A stretch of DNA of 61,280 nt from positions 1-61,280 of IMG/VR virus record IMGVR_UViG_3300034121_000204. One strand, written 5' to 3'. Under the pieces are notes generated by a model. The model was not told where the DNA came from. It searched no databases and saw only the letters and a program-made list of their open reading frames with translations. The DNA comes from a virus. Positions 52,231 through 59,231 of the stretch are shown piece after piece. The position numbers and the translations under genes were made by a program. How positions within the stretch are numbered: position 1 is the first letter of the stretch; every line of letters starts with the position of its first letter.

Positions 52231-52255
52231 TTTTGTCACAAATATAGTGACAAAA
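52231..52255 (-). promoter_or_regulatory. groEL promoter box inside a perfect inverted repeat
   Basis: TTTTGTCAC (52231-52239) and GTGACAAAA (52247-52255) are exact inverted repeats of 9 bp around a 7 bp centre. On the minus strand the -7 box TATATTTG covers the centre (52239-52246), 18 bp before the groEL ATG. A protein bound to the palindrome would block the promoter. It differs from CIRCE (TTAGCACTC-N9-GAGTGCTAA). Confidence 0.65.
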
Positions 52256-52280
52256 AACAAAAAACCCTCCGATTGGAGGG
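52254..52280 (-). terminator. Intrinsic terminator before groEL
   Basis: On the minus strand, CCCTCC pairs with GGAGGG (52265-52270 with 52275-52280, loop of four), followed by a T-rich tract (52254-52264 in reverse). It ends the upstream 433-residue gene, so groEL-groES has to rely on its own promoter. Confidence 0.85.
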
Positions 52281-52286
52281 CTTATT

Positions 52287-53588
52287 TTATGAATTTTTGA
52301 TTTTTCTGCCAAATGTTGAGTTCCTATTGGCTGGATTGTCAGTTGATTTTCTGATTTGTTGGTCTTTACTAAACTCAGAGTACTTGCTTCCCAACTCTGA
52401 ACCTCTGTAAGGATTGTTTCCAGCGTTAGGCTTCTCTACCAAAATAACCTCTTCTTTACCGCCTGGATAAACACTTCTGGCCTCAATGTTTTTGCTAGCA
52501 TATTTCTCAGCTTGTTTCGTTGCCTTAATGTCTTTCCTAACATTTCTTAATTCAGATCTTAACTCAGACTTTGAAACAGCTCCACCTTTTTTAATGTCAG
52601 CTCTCAACTCTTTCTTTACACCTTTCAAGCTCTCTCTTTCTTGAGCTATGTCAGATGCTGTCATGCTAGATCTGTCAGAACCAGAAATACTAGATGGTGC
52701 TCCGTAGTATGCCTTGAATTCTTTAGCTTGCTTACCTGTCTTACCTTGGAATAATCTAGCTTTACCTTCTGTTTTATTTAATTTTGGAGTTAATGCATTA
52801 TCTTTTCCAATTGCTTCAGCCTTAGCTTTTACAAATCTACCCAAGTTAACTGCTACTCCTGATAATGTTTTATTTCCTCTGCTTGTAGTTTGAGGCAATG
52901 AATATTTAGTTCTTTTTTTAATACCACCTCCTGGCTCTTCAAATGTAGCTGCTTCTTGTTCTTGCTTTGGAGAGATAGCTATTTTTTTGTTTTTAGGCTC
53001 AAGTTTTGGTTTTCTTAATTCCATCTTAGGAAGAGGTATTCTATTTACATCTATCTTATCCTCTTTCTCGTAAGCTTCTTCAACTGGTTTTGTTGGGTTA
53101 TCTAACCAAGTATGATAAGCACCCTTATATCCTTGATATGATCCTCTTTCATTAGAAAAAGCACCCTTTTCAACATCTTCCTTTCCGTACCCTTTAGATA
53201 CATATACTTTTGATGCTTTTAATCCAGCTTGCTCAGATGCAGCTCCACTTTCTTCTTGTTCCTTATTAAATTTCTCTAATTCAGAACCGCTTAAATATCT
53301 ACCTCCTCCTTGGAAAAACGTACTCATATCCCTATTCTTTGGCTGATTAGTATAAGCTTTCATTTGCTTATTATAAGTCTCTACGTCAGACTCATACTTC
53401 TTCCTCTTAGATAAATTCCTAGCTTTTATTTCTTCATTTCTAGAAACATCGTCCCAAGTGTATTGCTTTGGTTGAGGCTCTCCTGGTCTCTTTGCAGTTA
53501 CCTTTACCTCCGACTGAGCTTTTGTAGGCTCAACGCCCTTCTTCTTTGTAGGATCTTCACCCTTCCTACTTGTTCTCATTAGTGCCAT
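52287..53588 (-). CDS. Lysine-rich hypothetical protein, 433 aa
   Basis: A highly charged, lysine/glutamate-rich protein with no obvious fold. The part around PKMELRKPKLEPKNKKIA is proline- and lysine-rich, and the C-terminal third is helical (KSELRSELRNVRKDIKATKQ). Composition and late expression fit a DNA-packing or core protein. It overlaps a tiny gene at its start. No enzyme motif. Confidence 0.6.
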   Translation of the reverse strand: MALMRTSRKGEDPTKKKGVEPTKAQSEVKVTAKRPGEPQPKQYTWDDVSRNEEIKARNLSKRKKYESDVETYNKQMKAYTNQPKNRDMSTFFQGGGRYLSGSELEKFNKEQEESGAASEQAGLKASKVYVSKGYGKEDVEKGAFSNERGSYQGYKGAYHTWLDNPTKPVEEAYEKEDKIDVNRIPLPKMELRKPKLEPKNKKIAISPKQEQEAATFEEPGGGIKKRTKYSLPQTTSRGNKTLSGVAVNLGRFVKAKAEAIGKDNALTPKLNKTEGKARLFQGKTGKQAKEFKAYYGAPSSISGSDRSSMTASDIAQERESLKGVKKELRADIKKGGAVSKSELRSELRNVRKDIKATKQAEKYASKNIEARSVYPGGKEEVILVEKPNAGNNPYRGSELGSKYSEFSKDQQIRKSTDNPANRNSTFGRKIKNS

Positions 53589-53716
53589 GTGAATGTCAAT
53601 CTTATAATTAATAAATTAAGCTGTAACTCATAGTAGTCAAACTCCTCGTCAGCATTGTAATACTCAAAACCAACCAGTAGACCAATCGGTAACAAACTCT
53701 CTACAAATATACTCAT
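53579..53716 (-). CDS. Tiny conserved-looking protein, 45 aa
   Basis: Start MSIFVESLLPIGLLVGFEYY followed by an acidic NADEEFDYYELQLN and a hydrophobic end. Two membrane-prone segments suggest a small membrane protein. It overlaps the upstream stop by 4 bp (ATGA) and the downstream start by 10 bp. I recall similar short proteins near late genes in Bacteroidetes phages, but not a family name. Confidence 0.55.
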   Translation of the reverse strand: MSIFVESLLPIGLLVGFEYYNADEEFDYYELQLNLLIIRLTFTWH

Positions 53717-54081
53717 ATTTTTTTCAATCGCGCCTTAGCAATTAGACCAGCCTTCTTAGTAACTGTCTCACCATTAGCCTTAGTGACAGTCTTCTTAACA
53801 ACACCATCCTCGCTACTCAACGACACCTTCTTCTTTAACTCGCCAGCCTTGTTGTACTTGCTTACCGATAACTCCTTGTAGTCTTTAAATTTACCCTTAT
53901 CCATTACATTCCAAGCCGATGCCTCAACATTCTTCTTGACCTTACCATCTTTCTTGATTGTAGTCTCCTTTGTAATTGACTTCTCACCCTTCGCAAAGTG
54001 AGGAGATCTTACATTCTTACCTACAGATGGATCGTAAATCATTGACCGATCTGTCACCTTAACCGTCTTTTCTCTTGGCAT
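53713..54081 (-). CDS. Basic protein at head of late operon, 122 aa
   Basis: The first gene of the minus-strand block. It is very lysine-rich with repeated short strands (KVTDRSMIYDPSVGKNVRSP, TKETTIKKDGKVKKNVEASA). It may bind DNA or RNA. A TATATTTG box lies upstream at 54095-54102. No family recognised. Confidence 0.6.
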   Translation of the reverse strand: MPREKTVKVTDRSMIYDPSVGKNVRSPHFAKGEKSITKETTIKKDGKVKKNVEASAWNVMDKGKFKDYKELSVSKYNKAGELKKKVSLSSEDGVVKKTVTKANGETVTKKAGLIAKARLKKI

Positions 54082-54094
54082 AATTATTTTTTGT

Positions 54095-54102
54095 CAAATA
54101 TA
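54095..54102 (-). promoter_or_regulatory. Late -7 box TATATTTG
   Basis: On the minus strand, TATATTTG lies 14 bp before the first late gene, with the palindrome GGGTAATACCC (54113-54123) just upstream of it, a possible operator. A TTG at -33 is not seen. Confidence 0.5.
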
Positions 54103-54189
54103 CTGAATTTTTGGGTAATACCCCCATTCCGCGCAAAAGTTCGCTCGGGGAAAGTGATCTGAAATTTGGGTGGGGGGTGTGCATTTTGA

Positions 54190-54223
54190 CTTTTTGGCTA
54201 GGATTTTCTAGCTTTTTGGCTAG
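54190..54223. repeat. Direct repeats CTTTTTGGCTAG
   Basis: Two perfect 12 bp copies with starts 22 bp apart, about two helical turns, inside the GC-rich part of the control region. They are the form of binding-site iterons. Confidence 0.6.
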
Positions 54224-54260
54224 CCGATAGGCTGACATGCGCTCCTATCTTTCGCGCGCT

Positions 54261-54322
54261 CTGTCCGTCTGTCTGTCTGTCGCTATGGGCATGGCGCGCG
54301 TTAATGTTTGTCTGTCTGTCTG
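54261..54322. repeat. TCTG/GTCT tetranucleotide runs
   Basis: Short runs of GTCT at 54261-54281 and of TCTG at 54310-54322 lie on the same strand, with the complementary-purine-rich AAAC and CAAC runs a little further on. Such runs may be slippage-prone. Confidence 0.55.
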
Positions 54323-54603
54323 CCTTGCTGTCGTTATTGATACCAAACAAACAAACCTTTGTAATATAAATTCCATTATGTTAAATAGAAATTGAAACCA
54401 ACCAACCAACAGAACGAACAGCTGAACGGCTAACCAATCGAACTACCTACCAAATCGCCGTTAATGTTTTGCTACGTGTTGAGCGTTCGGAAAGGTGGGG
54501 TTAAGTCTAACATACATCTAACAATCTCAAATCAATTTAACACCAATTTATTATAATATCCTTAACTATCTGTTTACTAATAACTTAACCTATTTTTATT
54601 CAT

Positions 54604-54657
54604 GTTCGAACGTGTCGAACTACGTAGTTACACTTAGATTGATCTACGTAGTTTCAC
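54604..54657. repeat. Inverted repeat and two CTACGTAG-containing direct repeats
   Basis: GTTCGA (54604-54609) and TCGAAC (54615-54620) are an inverted repeat. CTACGTAGTTACAC (54620-54633) and CTACGTAGTTTCAC (54644-54657) form direct repeats 24 bp apart, each with the palindrome CTACGTAG. They end 30 bp before the early promoter, a suitable operator place. Confidence 0.55.
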
Positions 54658-54687
54658 GTATTTTGCTAACCTTTCAACAAAAAACTA

Positions 54688-54717
54688 TTGACAATCTCAA
54701 TTATCTACCTACCTTTG
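54688..54717 (+). promoter_or_regulatory. Early promoter, Bacteroidetes type
   Basis: TTG (54688-54690), a 19 bp spacer and TACCTTTG (54710-54717) match the consensus. Start of transcription near 54724 leaves a roughly 440-nt leader before the first early gene at 55168. Confidence 0.7.
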
Positions 54718-55008
54718 TTATAAGCAAACGAGCTAAAGAATACAAATCCTTACTAGCAATGTTCAAGACTTAAGATGTACGATAGACGATATTAGATTGC
54801 TTAAGTAACTTCAACAAAAATTTGTTAAAAAGTTTGGAAATGTAAAAAATAGTTTAGACCTTTGTAGAAGAATAAACGTTCTTTGTTTCTTGTAAAGACT
54901 CACGATGTCAAAAAAATTGTTTCGTAGGTAAGTTCGGTTGTAGGTTATGCGATGACATAAACAAATTGAATGGAAGTAACTAACAATGTAATGATGACAA
55001 GACAAAAA

Positions 55009-55087
55009 ATATGGTGGGAGCAGTTCAGAGATAGCCCATGCCAATAAAACAAAACAAAACTTGTGGTAGTTCGATTCTACCTATATA
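55009..55087 (+). other. tRNA-like element in early leader
   Basis: A perfect T-arm form is present: GGTAG (55065-55069), loop TTCGATT (55070-55076), CTACC (55077-55081). The ends ATATGG (55009-55014) and CTATAT (55081-55086) can pair like an acceptor stem with one G-T, and GAGCAGTTCAG recalls an initiator-tRNA D-arm. There is no normal anticodon arm: the middle is A/C-only (TAAAACAAAACAAAAC). It is not a functional tRNA; it may be a decayed tRNA, a tRNA-like RNA or chance. Confidence 0.35.
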
Positions 55088-55110
55088 AATGTGGTGCAAG
55101 TTTAAATATA

Positions 55111-55144
55111 GCCTTGTTGAACGTAGTGAATATTTCAACAAGGC
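55111..55144 (+). promoter_or_regulatory. Leader hairpin before first early gene
   Basis: GCCTTGTTGAA (55111-55121) and TTCAACAAGGC (55134-55144) form a perfect 11 bp stem with a 12-base loop, 24 bp before the first early ATG. No T-run follows, so it is probably an RNA stabiliser or regulator rather than a terminator. Confidence 0.6.
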
Positions 55145-55167
55145 ACTAACCAATAAATAAATTAGCC

Positions 55168-55350
55168 ATGAAAACAATATTAATTGCTTTTACAATTCTC
55201 AGCGGATTAACAAGCTTTACTACACCAATCGTATGTTTTAATGACGAATACATAATGACTCACTACGAAAGTTATGTCGCTATCCTTTTCTATGGTGGTG
55301 GATTTCTCGCAATGGTATTAAGTATGATATTATCAACACAAAAAAACTAG
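55168..55350 (+). CDS. Small two-span membrane protein, 60 aa
   Basis: The start is in TTAGCCATG, the recurrent early context. Two hydrophobic segments (about 3-20 and 37-55) surround a polar loop FNDEYIMTHYESY. The first gene of the rightward early operon. Function unknown; membrane effectors are common first genes in phages. Confidence 0.6.
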   Translation: MKTILIAFTILSGLTSFTTPIVCFNDEYIMTHYESYVAILFYGGGFLAMVLSMILSTQKN

Positions 55351-55355
55351 AAATC

Positions 55356-55523
55356 ATGAAAGAATTAATAAACAGAATCAAACACGACATCAAACAAGCT
55401 GAAATAAGAAGAGATGCGTTTGAAATAGGTACAAAAGAATACTCATTTAATCAAGCTACAATTATAGCATTAAAAACAGTTTTATTTGACATTAAAGAAT
55501 TAAGGTTAACTGACGAGGATTAA
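55356..55523 (+). CDS. Hypothetical helical protein, 55 aa
   Basis: It starts 5 bp after the preceding stop at AAATCATG. Wholly helical and charged (MKELINRIKHDIKQAEIRRD). A strong hairpin without a T-run (55533-55551) lies after its stop. No family recognised. Confidence 0.55.
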   Translation: MKELINRIKHDIKQAEIRRDAFEIGTKEYSFNQATIIALKTVLFDIKELRLTDED

Positions 55524-55532
55524 GTATCCGAA

Positions 55533-55551
55533 ACGGCTATTTATTAGCCGT
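55533..55551 (+). promoter_or_regulatory. Intergenic hairpin ACGGCTA/TAGCCGT
   Basis: A 7 bp perfect stem with a TTTAT loop between two tiny genes. There is no T-run after it, so it is more likely a processing or stabilising hairpin than a terminator. Confidence 0.45.
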
Positions 55552-55574
55552 CTTAACCAATTAAATTAAAAGCC

Positions 55575-55685
55575 ATGTCAACAAAAATTTTAAAAATCGA
55601 AGGACGTTTCGAAATATGGGGATTCTTTTTAAACGGAACGTTAATTAAGACAAGAAAAGTAGTTATTCCATTTCAAAACAGATAG
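55575..55685 (+). CDS. Tiny protein, 36 aa
   Basis: Starts in AAAAGCCATG and reads MSTKILKIEGRFEIWGFFLN, then a basic end. Beta-like rather than membrane. It ends 2 bp before the next ATG. Unknown role. Confidence 0.45.
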   Translation: MSTKILKIEGRFEIWGFFLNGTLIKTRKVVIPFQNR

Positions 55686-55687
55686 CC

Positions 55688-55765
55688 ATGTTAGGGACAA
55701 TAGTATATGTATCAATGCTGTATTCGGTAGGATTAGTCATTAAATTAATATCAATTAAAAAATGA
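55688..55765 (+). CDS. Tiny single-span membrane peptide, 25 aa
   Basis: Starts in ATAGCCATG and is one hydrophobic helix (LGTIVYVSMLYSVGLVIKL) with a short basic end ISIKK. It overlaps the next gene by 4 bp (ATGA). Unknown role, similar in form to the peptides at 417 and 60651. Confidence 0.45.
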   Translation: MLGTIVYVSMLYSVGLVIKLISIKK

Positions 55766-55917
55766 AAGCTACACTAGAATTTTACTCGCTAAACTATAGC
55801 AAGTTAGTAGTAATGCATAAGCAATTTAACGATATCAACCACATGAATAATTTCATTAGTTATGTCACAAAAAAATTCAATTACACATTAAACGAAATAT
55901 ATCATGAAAGCAATTAA
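55762..55917 (+). CDS. Hypothetical protein, 51 aa
   Basis: Coupled by ATGA overlap to the preceding peptide and overlapping the next gene by 14 bp. Short mixed strand-helix protein (MKATLEFYSLNYSKLVVMHK). No family recognised. Confidence 0.5.
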   Translation: MKATLEFYSLNYSKLVVMHKQFNDINHMNNFISYVTKKFNYTLNEIYHESN

Positions 55918-56158
55918 CGTAAGAAAATTCTTAGATAAAAGATATCGAAGAGTAACTCAATATAGTTCAGCGAATTGGGGAGGAAATAACGTATGGAATA
56001 TAGATAGTGATGGACAAACAGAGGGAAGATTCATATTTGAAGATGATGAACAGAACTTCATATTGTTAGACAGAACAGAAGAGAACGAAGAAACACAAAT
56101 CGAAGATTTATTTATATACACTATTGGTAGTGGTGAAATTAAAAACTTATTAGTATGA
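55904..56158 (+). CDS. Hypothetical protein, 84 aa
   Basis: Overlaps its neighbours (14 bp upstream, 4 bp downstream). The sequence is beta-patterned and acidic (GRFIFEDDEQNFILLDRTEE). Not recognised. Confidence 0.6.
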   Translation: MKAINVRKFLDKRYRRVTQYSSANWGGNNVWNIDSDGQTEGRFIFEDDEQNFILLDRTEENEETQIEDLFIYTIGSGEIKNLLV

Positions 56159-56862
56159 AATTAATATTCAGAATTGGTGATACATTGCAAGTAATAAGCA
56201 AGTCAACCACAAGTAACGACAAGATAGAATCCAACAAGAAAAGAAAGATTGTTCAAACGTACACATTCAGCAGAAAACAGTACGAATTGATTGCAAACGG
56301 AACGAACGATGGTATGAAGACTTTCTTTAATAACGCTGACAAAAATTGTTTAGATTGTCCATTCAATGAATTCGGCAAATGTTATACGCACAAATTCAAT
56401 CAGTATGTTGGTTTTATTAGCATGCTAAAAAGCATCGCGAAAGATCACCCAACATTCGATGACATCCCTACATTCAAGTACGATATGATTCTCCAAGCAA
56501 GACAAATGGCACAAGATACATTCGTTAGATTTGGTACATATGGTGAGCCATCATTGCATCCAATTAAAATGATTGAAGAGATGGCAAATGTAGCAGACAA
56601 TTGGACTGGATATACGCACCAATGGATGCGTAATGACTTGAGTAAATTCTTCATGGCATCTACACATGACATCGATGGTGAAATTGTCGCTAGAAAGCAA
56701 GGATATAGAAGTTACATTGCTACGGAATCAAAGCTAGAAGGAATTGTAAATTGTCCCGCAAGCAAGGAAGCTGGATTCAAATCTACATGCAGTAAATGTG
56801 GATTGTGTAGTGGTACACTAGGAACGAAATCAAATAAATCTATTTACATTTTAAATCATTAA
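56155..56862 (+). CDS. Cysteine-rich GP88-like protein, 235 aa
   Basis: Two cysteine clusters: CLDCPFNEFGKCYTH (about 63-77) and a later CPASKEAGFKSTCSKCGLCSG. This is the plan of the gp88/DUF7227-type phage proteins. The clusters could hold zinc or an iron-sulphur cluster. An alpha-helical middle part separates them. Role not established. It is expressed early in the operon. Confidence 0.7.
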   Translation: MKLIFRIGDTLQVISKSTTSNDKIESNKKRKIVQTYTFSRKQYELIANGTNDGMKTFFNNADKNCLDCPFNEFGKCYTHKFNQYVGFISMLKSIAKDHPTFDDIPTFKYDMILQARQMAQDTFVRFGTYGEPSLHPIKMIEEMANVADNWTGYTHQWMRNDLSKFFMASTHDIDGEIVARKQGYRSYIATESKLEGIVNCPASKEAGFKSTCSKCGLCSGTLGTKSNKSIYILNH

Positions 56863-56864
56863 CC

Positions 56865-57377
56865 ATGAACGTAAAACACCAAGAGATTATTAACTCATTT
56901 ATTAATGAGTTAAATCGCATCGAAGATTCAAGAAATCAAAACAAAGGATTCAATCTAATCAACATTGATTCATTGAACGAAAAGACAAATGAGATTCAAA
57001 GATTCAAGGAAGAAGCGATTGCAAACAAGCAAGCTTGGGATGATATTGCTAATGAAGAAGCAATTAGGTTAGTTAAATTATTCCAAGAAGATTTACCAAA
57101 TGCATGTGTGCAAAAATATGGAAAGGATACTGGGCATTATGACTTGCCATCCTTAATGATAAGAAGGAATGAGAATTCATCCAAACACTATCAAGATTGC
57201 GTAAGTATAGAAGTTAAAATTTTAACCGAAACAATTAGAGATTCGTTTGGTAATCCTTATTCAAAAGGTCTTAGTTTAGCATATAGATTTAACTATGACA
57301 GAAATGAATTCAATACCATTGAAGAATTAGTTAAGGACAGTACATTTTTAGAATCAATTAGAACACGTGTACTATGA
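56865..57377 (+). CDS. Hypothetical protein, 170 aa
   Basis: A 2 bp gap follows the Cys-rich gene. Helical, charged N-terminal half (LNEKTNEIQRFKEEAIANKQ) and a beta-rich C-terminal half. No domain recognised. It overlaps the next gene by 4 bp. Confidence 0.65.
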   Translation: MNVKHQEIINSFINELNRIEDSRNQNKGFNLINIDSLNEKTNEIQRFKEEAIANKQAWDDIANEEAIRLVKLFQEDLPNACVQKYGKDTGHYDLPSLMIRRNENSSKHYQDCVSIEVKILTETIRDSFGNPYSKGLSLAYRFNYDRNEFNTIEELVKDSTFLESIRTRVL

Positions 57378-57940
57378 AAGCACAAACATACCTACCACTA
57401 TTCAGTGGTTTCTACAATTCGCATTGGGATGATATTGATTTCTATGATGAGTTAGATCTATTCAATATTCCAAGCGACATGACAATAGATGACTTTGTAG
57501 ATTGGGATAAGTATCACAATCATATCGCTAAGGAAATGTGTAATGAAGTACAGTATCTCTTATCAGATTTTGTATCAGACATTAAATTCGAAAAGATAGT
57601 CAGTCCAAGGTACTACAACTTTGAGAATGACTCAATAGATTGCGAGATTGATTTCAATGAAGAAAAGGTAATGGAATACTTAAACGAAAATCAATATGCA
57701 TTTTCAGTCTATATAAGAGAGCGATACACATCAAGAGATGGATTCATATCAAGCTACGAGAATAATGCATCAGAATGGCTACATGAATGGCAGAATGATA
57801 GTCACAAAGTAGGATCAATCCTACAGTTCATTTGTGCGAACGAAGGATTCGAAGAGCCATGGGATTTAAATGATACTCATATCTCATTATTTTATAACCA
57901 ACAAATATATCAATATGAAAGAGAAAATTCTAGCAACTAA
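57374..57940 (+). CDS. Hypothetical acidic protein, 188 aa
   Basis: An acidic, aromatic-rich protein (HWDDIDFYDELDLFNIPSD, IDCEIDFNEEKVMEYLNENQ). Its strong negative charge would fit a DNA mimic or host-enzyme inhibitor, but this is inference. It overlaps the next gene by 26 bp and the previous by 4 bp. Confidence 0.65.
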   Translation: MKAQTYLPLFSGFYNSHWDDIDFYDELDLFNIPSDMTIDDFVDWDKYHNHIAKEMCNEVQYLLSDFVSDIKFEKIVSPRYYNFENDSIDCEIDFNEEKVMEYLNENQYAFSVYIRERYTSRDGFISSYENNASEWLHEWQNDSHKVGSILQFICANEGFEEPWDLNDTHISLFYNQQIYQYERENSSN

Positions 57941-58139
57941 CGGAAGATTCTTCTCTGTATCCTTCGTGAAGAAGGATGGCACTGAAAGAAGAATGGTAGC
58001 ACGACTGGGCGTAAAGAAGAACATCAAAGGAGTTGGACTGAAGTTCAACCCATCTGACCACAACTTAATGGTTGTGTACGATGTTCATAAGCGAGCATAC
58101 AGAATGATTAACCTATTAACAATTTTTAAATTCAAATAG
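57915..58139 (+). CDS. SH3-like small phage protein, 74 aa
   Basis: From the chosen start (MKEKILATNGRFFSVSFVKK) the blocks DGTERRMVARLGV, NLMVVYDVHKRAYRMINL and a basic end form a short beta-barrel seen in many phages, where the form FxKKDGTxRxMxARLGV is conserved. The longer frame from 57870 only adds shadow sequence from the previous gene. A role in binding host RNA polymerase or nucleic acid is unproven. Confidence 0.65.
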   Translation: MKEKILATNGRFFSVSFVKKDGTERRMVARLGVKKNIKGVGLKFNPSDHNLMVVYDVHKRAYRMINLLTIFKFK

Positions 58140-58141
58140 CC

Positions 58142-58315
58142 ATGAGAACAATAAACTTTGAAACAGAAATGGGTAGCGGACAAATTGAGTATACTCATAG
58201 AGATGACACATTCAAAAATGATACGTTTGAAATTTACGTACATGAGACTTACAGACCATACACCGAGGAAGATGTAATATACGACATTGAAAGAAACATT
58301 TATAAATACATATAG
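58142..58315 (+). CDS. Hypothetical protein, 57 aa
   Basis: Starts in ATAGCCATG 2 bp after the previous stop. Acidic and beta-patterned (MRTINFETEMGSGQIEYTHR), ending in a helix. No family recognised. Confidence 0.55.
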   Translation: MRTINFETEMGSGQIEYTHRDDTFKNDTFEIYVHETYRPYTEEDVIYDIERNIYKYI

Positions 58316-58317
58316 CC

Positions 58318-58374
58318 GTGAGAGACGATGATGAAATAAACGACCTAATAAAAGAGTGGTTGGACTGGAATTAA
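58318..58374 (+). CDS. Possible GTG-start peptide, 18 aa
   Basis: Starts with GTG in the same TAGCC context used by ATG starts, and encodes an acidic amphipathic helix (RDDDEINDLIKEWLDWN). It could be a real tiny gene or a chance frame; no independent support. Confidence 0.25.
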   Translation: MRDDDEINDLIKEWLDWN

Positions 58375-58388
58375 AAAAAAAAGAAATC

Positions 58389-58598
58389 ATGACAATAGCA
58401 GAAGCAAAACAAGTACTACGAGATAACGGTTATTTTGTAGACAACCTATGGCACATTCACGATGTGTATAACGTCGCTGATGGCAACATACAGAAAGACC
58501 AAGCAATGCAAGTGTTAAGCATGGCGTTGACGAATGAAGCTACCATGGAACAAATATGGCAAGCAATAAAAATGGCAACCGAAATATTAACCGAATAA
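58389..58598 (+). CDS. Hypothetical helical protein, 69 aa
   Basis: Start placed at 58389 (MTIAEAKQVLRDNGYFVDNL) after an A-rich stretch; the frame is open from 58356 but that part reads poorly. Helical, acidic and coiled in the C-terminal part. No family recognised. Confidence 0.55.
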   Translation: MTIAEAKQVLRDNGYFVDNLWHIHDVYNVADGNIQKDQAMQVLSMALTNEATMEQIWQAIKMATEILTE

Positions 58599-58610
58599 AA
58601 ATAAATAACC

Positions 58611-58796
58611 ATGACTAGATACGATGCAACAATCAAATGGTTGGACAATGGAAACATTGAAGATGTAATCATTAAGGTAGGAGATATTGAGGAAGATGAC
58701 GATGATATATTCTTCTACCTGGAATCAGAGGAAGAAATAGAGCACTACAAACAAGAAGGAGTACATGACTGGGTGATACTTGAAGTATTACTTTAA
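58611..58796 (+). CDS. Acidic hypothetical protein, 61 aa
   Basis: Starts in ATAACCATG. An acidic, beta-patterned protein (IIKVGDIEEDDDDIFFYLE) with at least fifteen D/E residues. Likely last gene of this transcript before the terminator at 58955. No family recognised. Confidence 0.55.
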   Translation: MTRYDATIKWLDNGNIEDVIIKVGDIEEDDDDIFFYLESEEEIEHYKQEGVHDWVILEVLL

Positions 58797-58954
58797 GTAT
58801 GTTATGTTTATATCTCACAATCAACAAGTTATGTTAAGCGATGTTGATTTAGTGGTAAGGAAGTTTTTTATAACTTATTGATTTACAGCGAGAAACATGA
58901 AAAAAATGTCAAAGTGTCAACTTAATACATACACTATCGGAATATATTTTATAG
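58797..58954 (+). other. Gene-free 3' region
   Basis: No gene is seen. The inverted repeat AATCAACA (58819-58826) / TGTTGATT (58842-58849) and a further imperfect one (AAGTTAT with ATAACTT) lie here, probably a structured 3' end leading to the terminator. Confidence 0.4.
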
Positions 58955-58996
58955 AGGGGGTGGGGAGATTTACTATACTACCCCCTTACTCTTTTC
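58955..58996 (+). terminator. G/C-stem terminator
   Basis: AGGGGGT (58955-58961) pairs with ACCCCCT (58980-58986), with an 18-base loop, followed by TACTCTTTTC. It ends the early operon that begins at 55168. Confidence 0.65.
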
Positions 58997-59107
58997 TATA
59001 TATATTTATTTTTTTCTCTTAGATATAAATAGTAGTTCCTTAAAATTAACATAACTAACTAATAATCAATAAATTAAAAAACATTTAGATAACATTTTTC
59101 AACACTA

Positions 59108-59139
59108 TTTGGAAAAATCAACACTAATTAATATATTTG
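59108..59139 (+). promoter_or_regulatory. Promoter, Bacteroidetes type
   Basis: TTTG (59108-59111), a 20 bp spacer and TATATTTG (59132-59139) match the consensus closely. Transcription near 59145 would serve the HNH-like gene and the small genes that follow it. Confidence 0.75.
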
Positions 59140-59231
59140 TACTTCCTCACAAACATATTAAAAACATTTACAATCCCTTTGTAATGATATAGGAGTGAGG
59201 AACTATTGATTTGCGAGGGGATTTTTGTATT

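Larger units (their letters stand above)
54103..54660. other. Gene-free divergent region: candidate origin/control region
   Basis: No convincing gene lies between 54082 and 55167. The first part is much more GC-rich than the rest of the genome. It contains two copies of CTTTTTGGCTAG (54190-54201, 54212-54223), TCTG-type tetranucleotide runs (54261-54281, 54310-54322), AAAC and CAAC-type runs (54342-54357, 54396-54410) and GCGCGC clusters. Near 54604-54657 it also contains the inverted repeat GTTCGA/TCGAAC and two copies of CTACGTAGTTNCAC. It lies where the two transcription blocks diverge. A replication origin or a master control site is inferred. Confidence 0.5.

Noticed and set aside
53704-53711. 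TATATTTG promoter box on the minus strand
   Set aside because: It lies inside the first codons of the 45-residue gene starting at 53716, with no spacer-matched TTG; likely chance coding sequence.
54811-55044. 77-residue minus-strand frame in the control region
   Set aside because: Low-complexity, cysteine/phenylalanine/histidine-rich sequence without sensible composition, opposite to the early leader; probably a chance open frame.
55009-55087. Functional tRNA gene
   Set aside because: The T-arm is perfect, but there is no anticodon stem-loop (A/C-only middle), the acceptor has only about six pairs and shares a base with the T-stem.
57870-57914. Longer start for the SH3-like gene
   Set aside because: The additional 15 residues lie wholly inside the preceding gene and read as shadow; the family pattern begins at the ATG at 57915.
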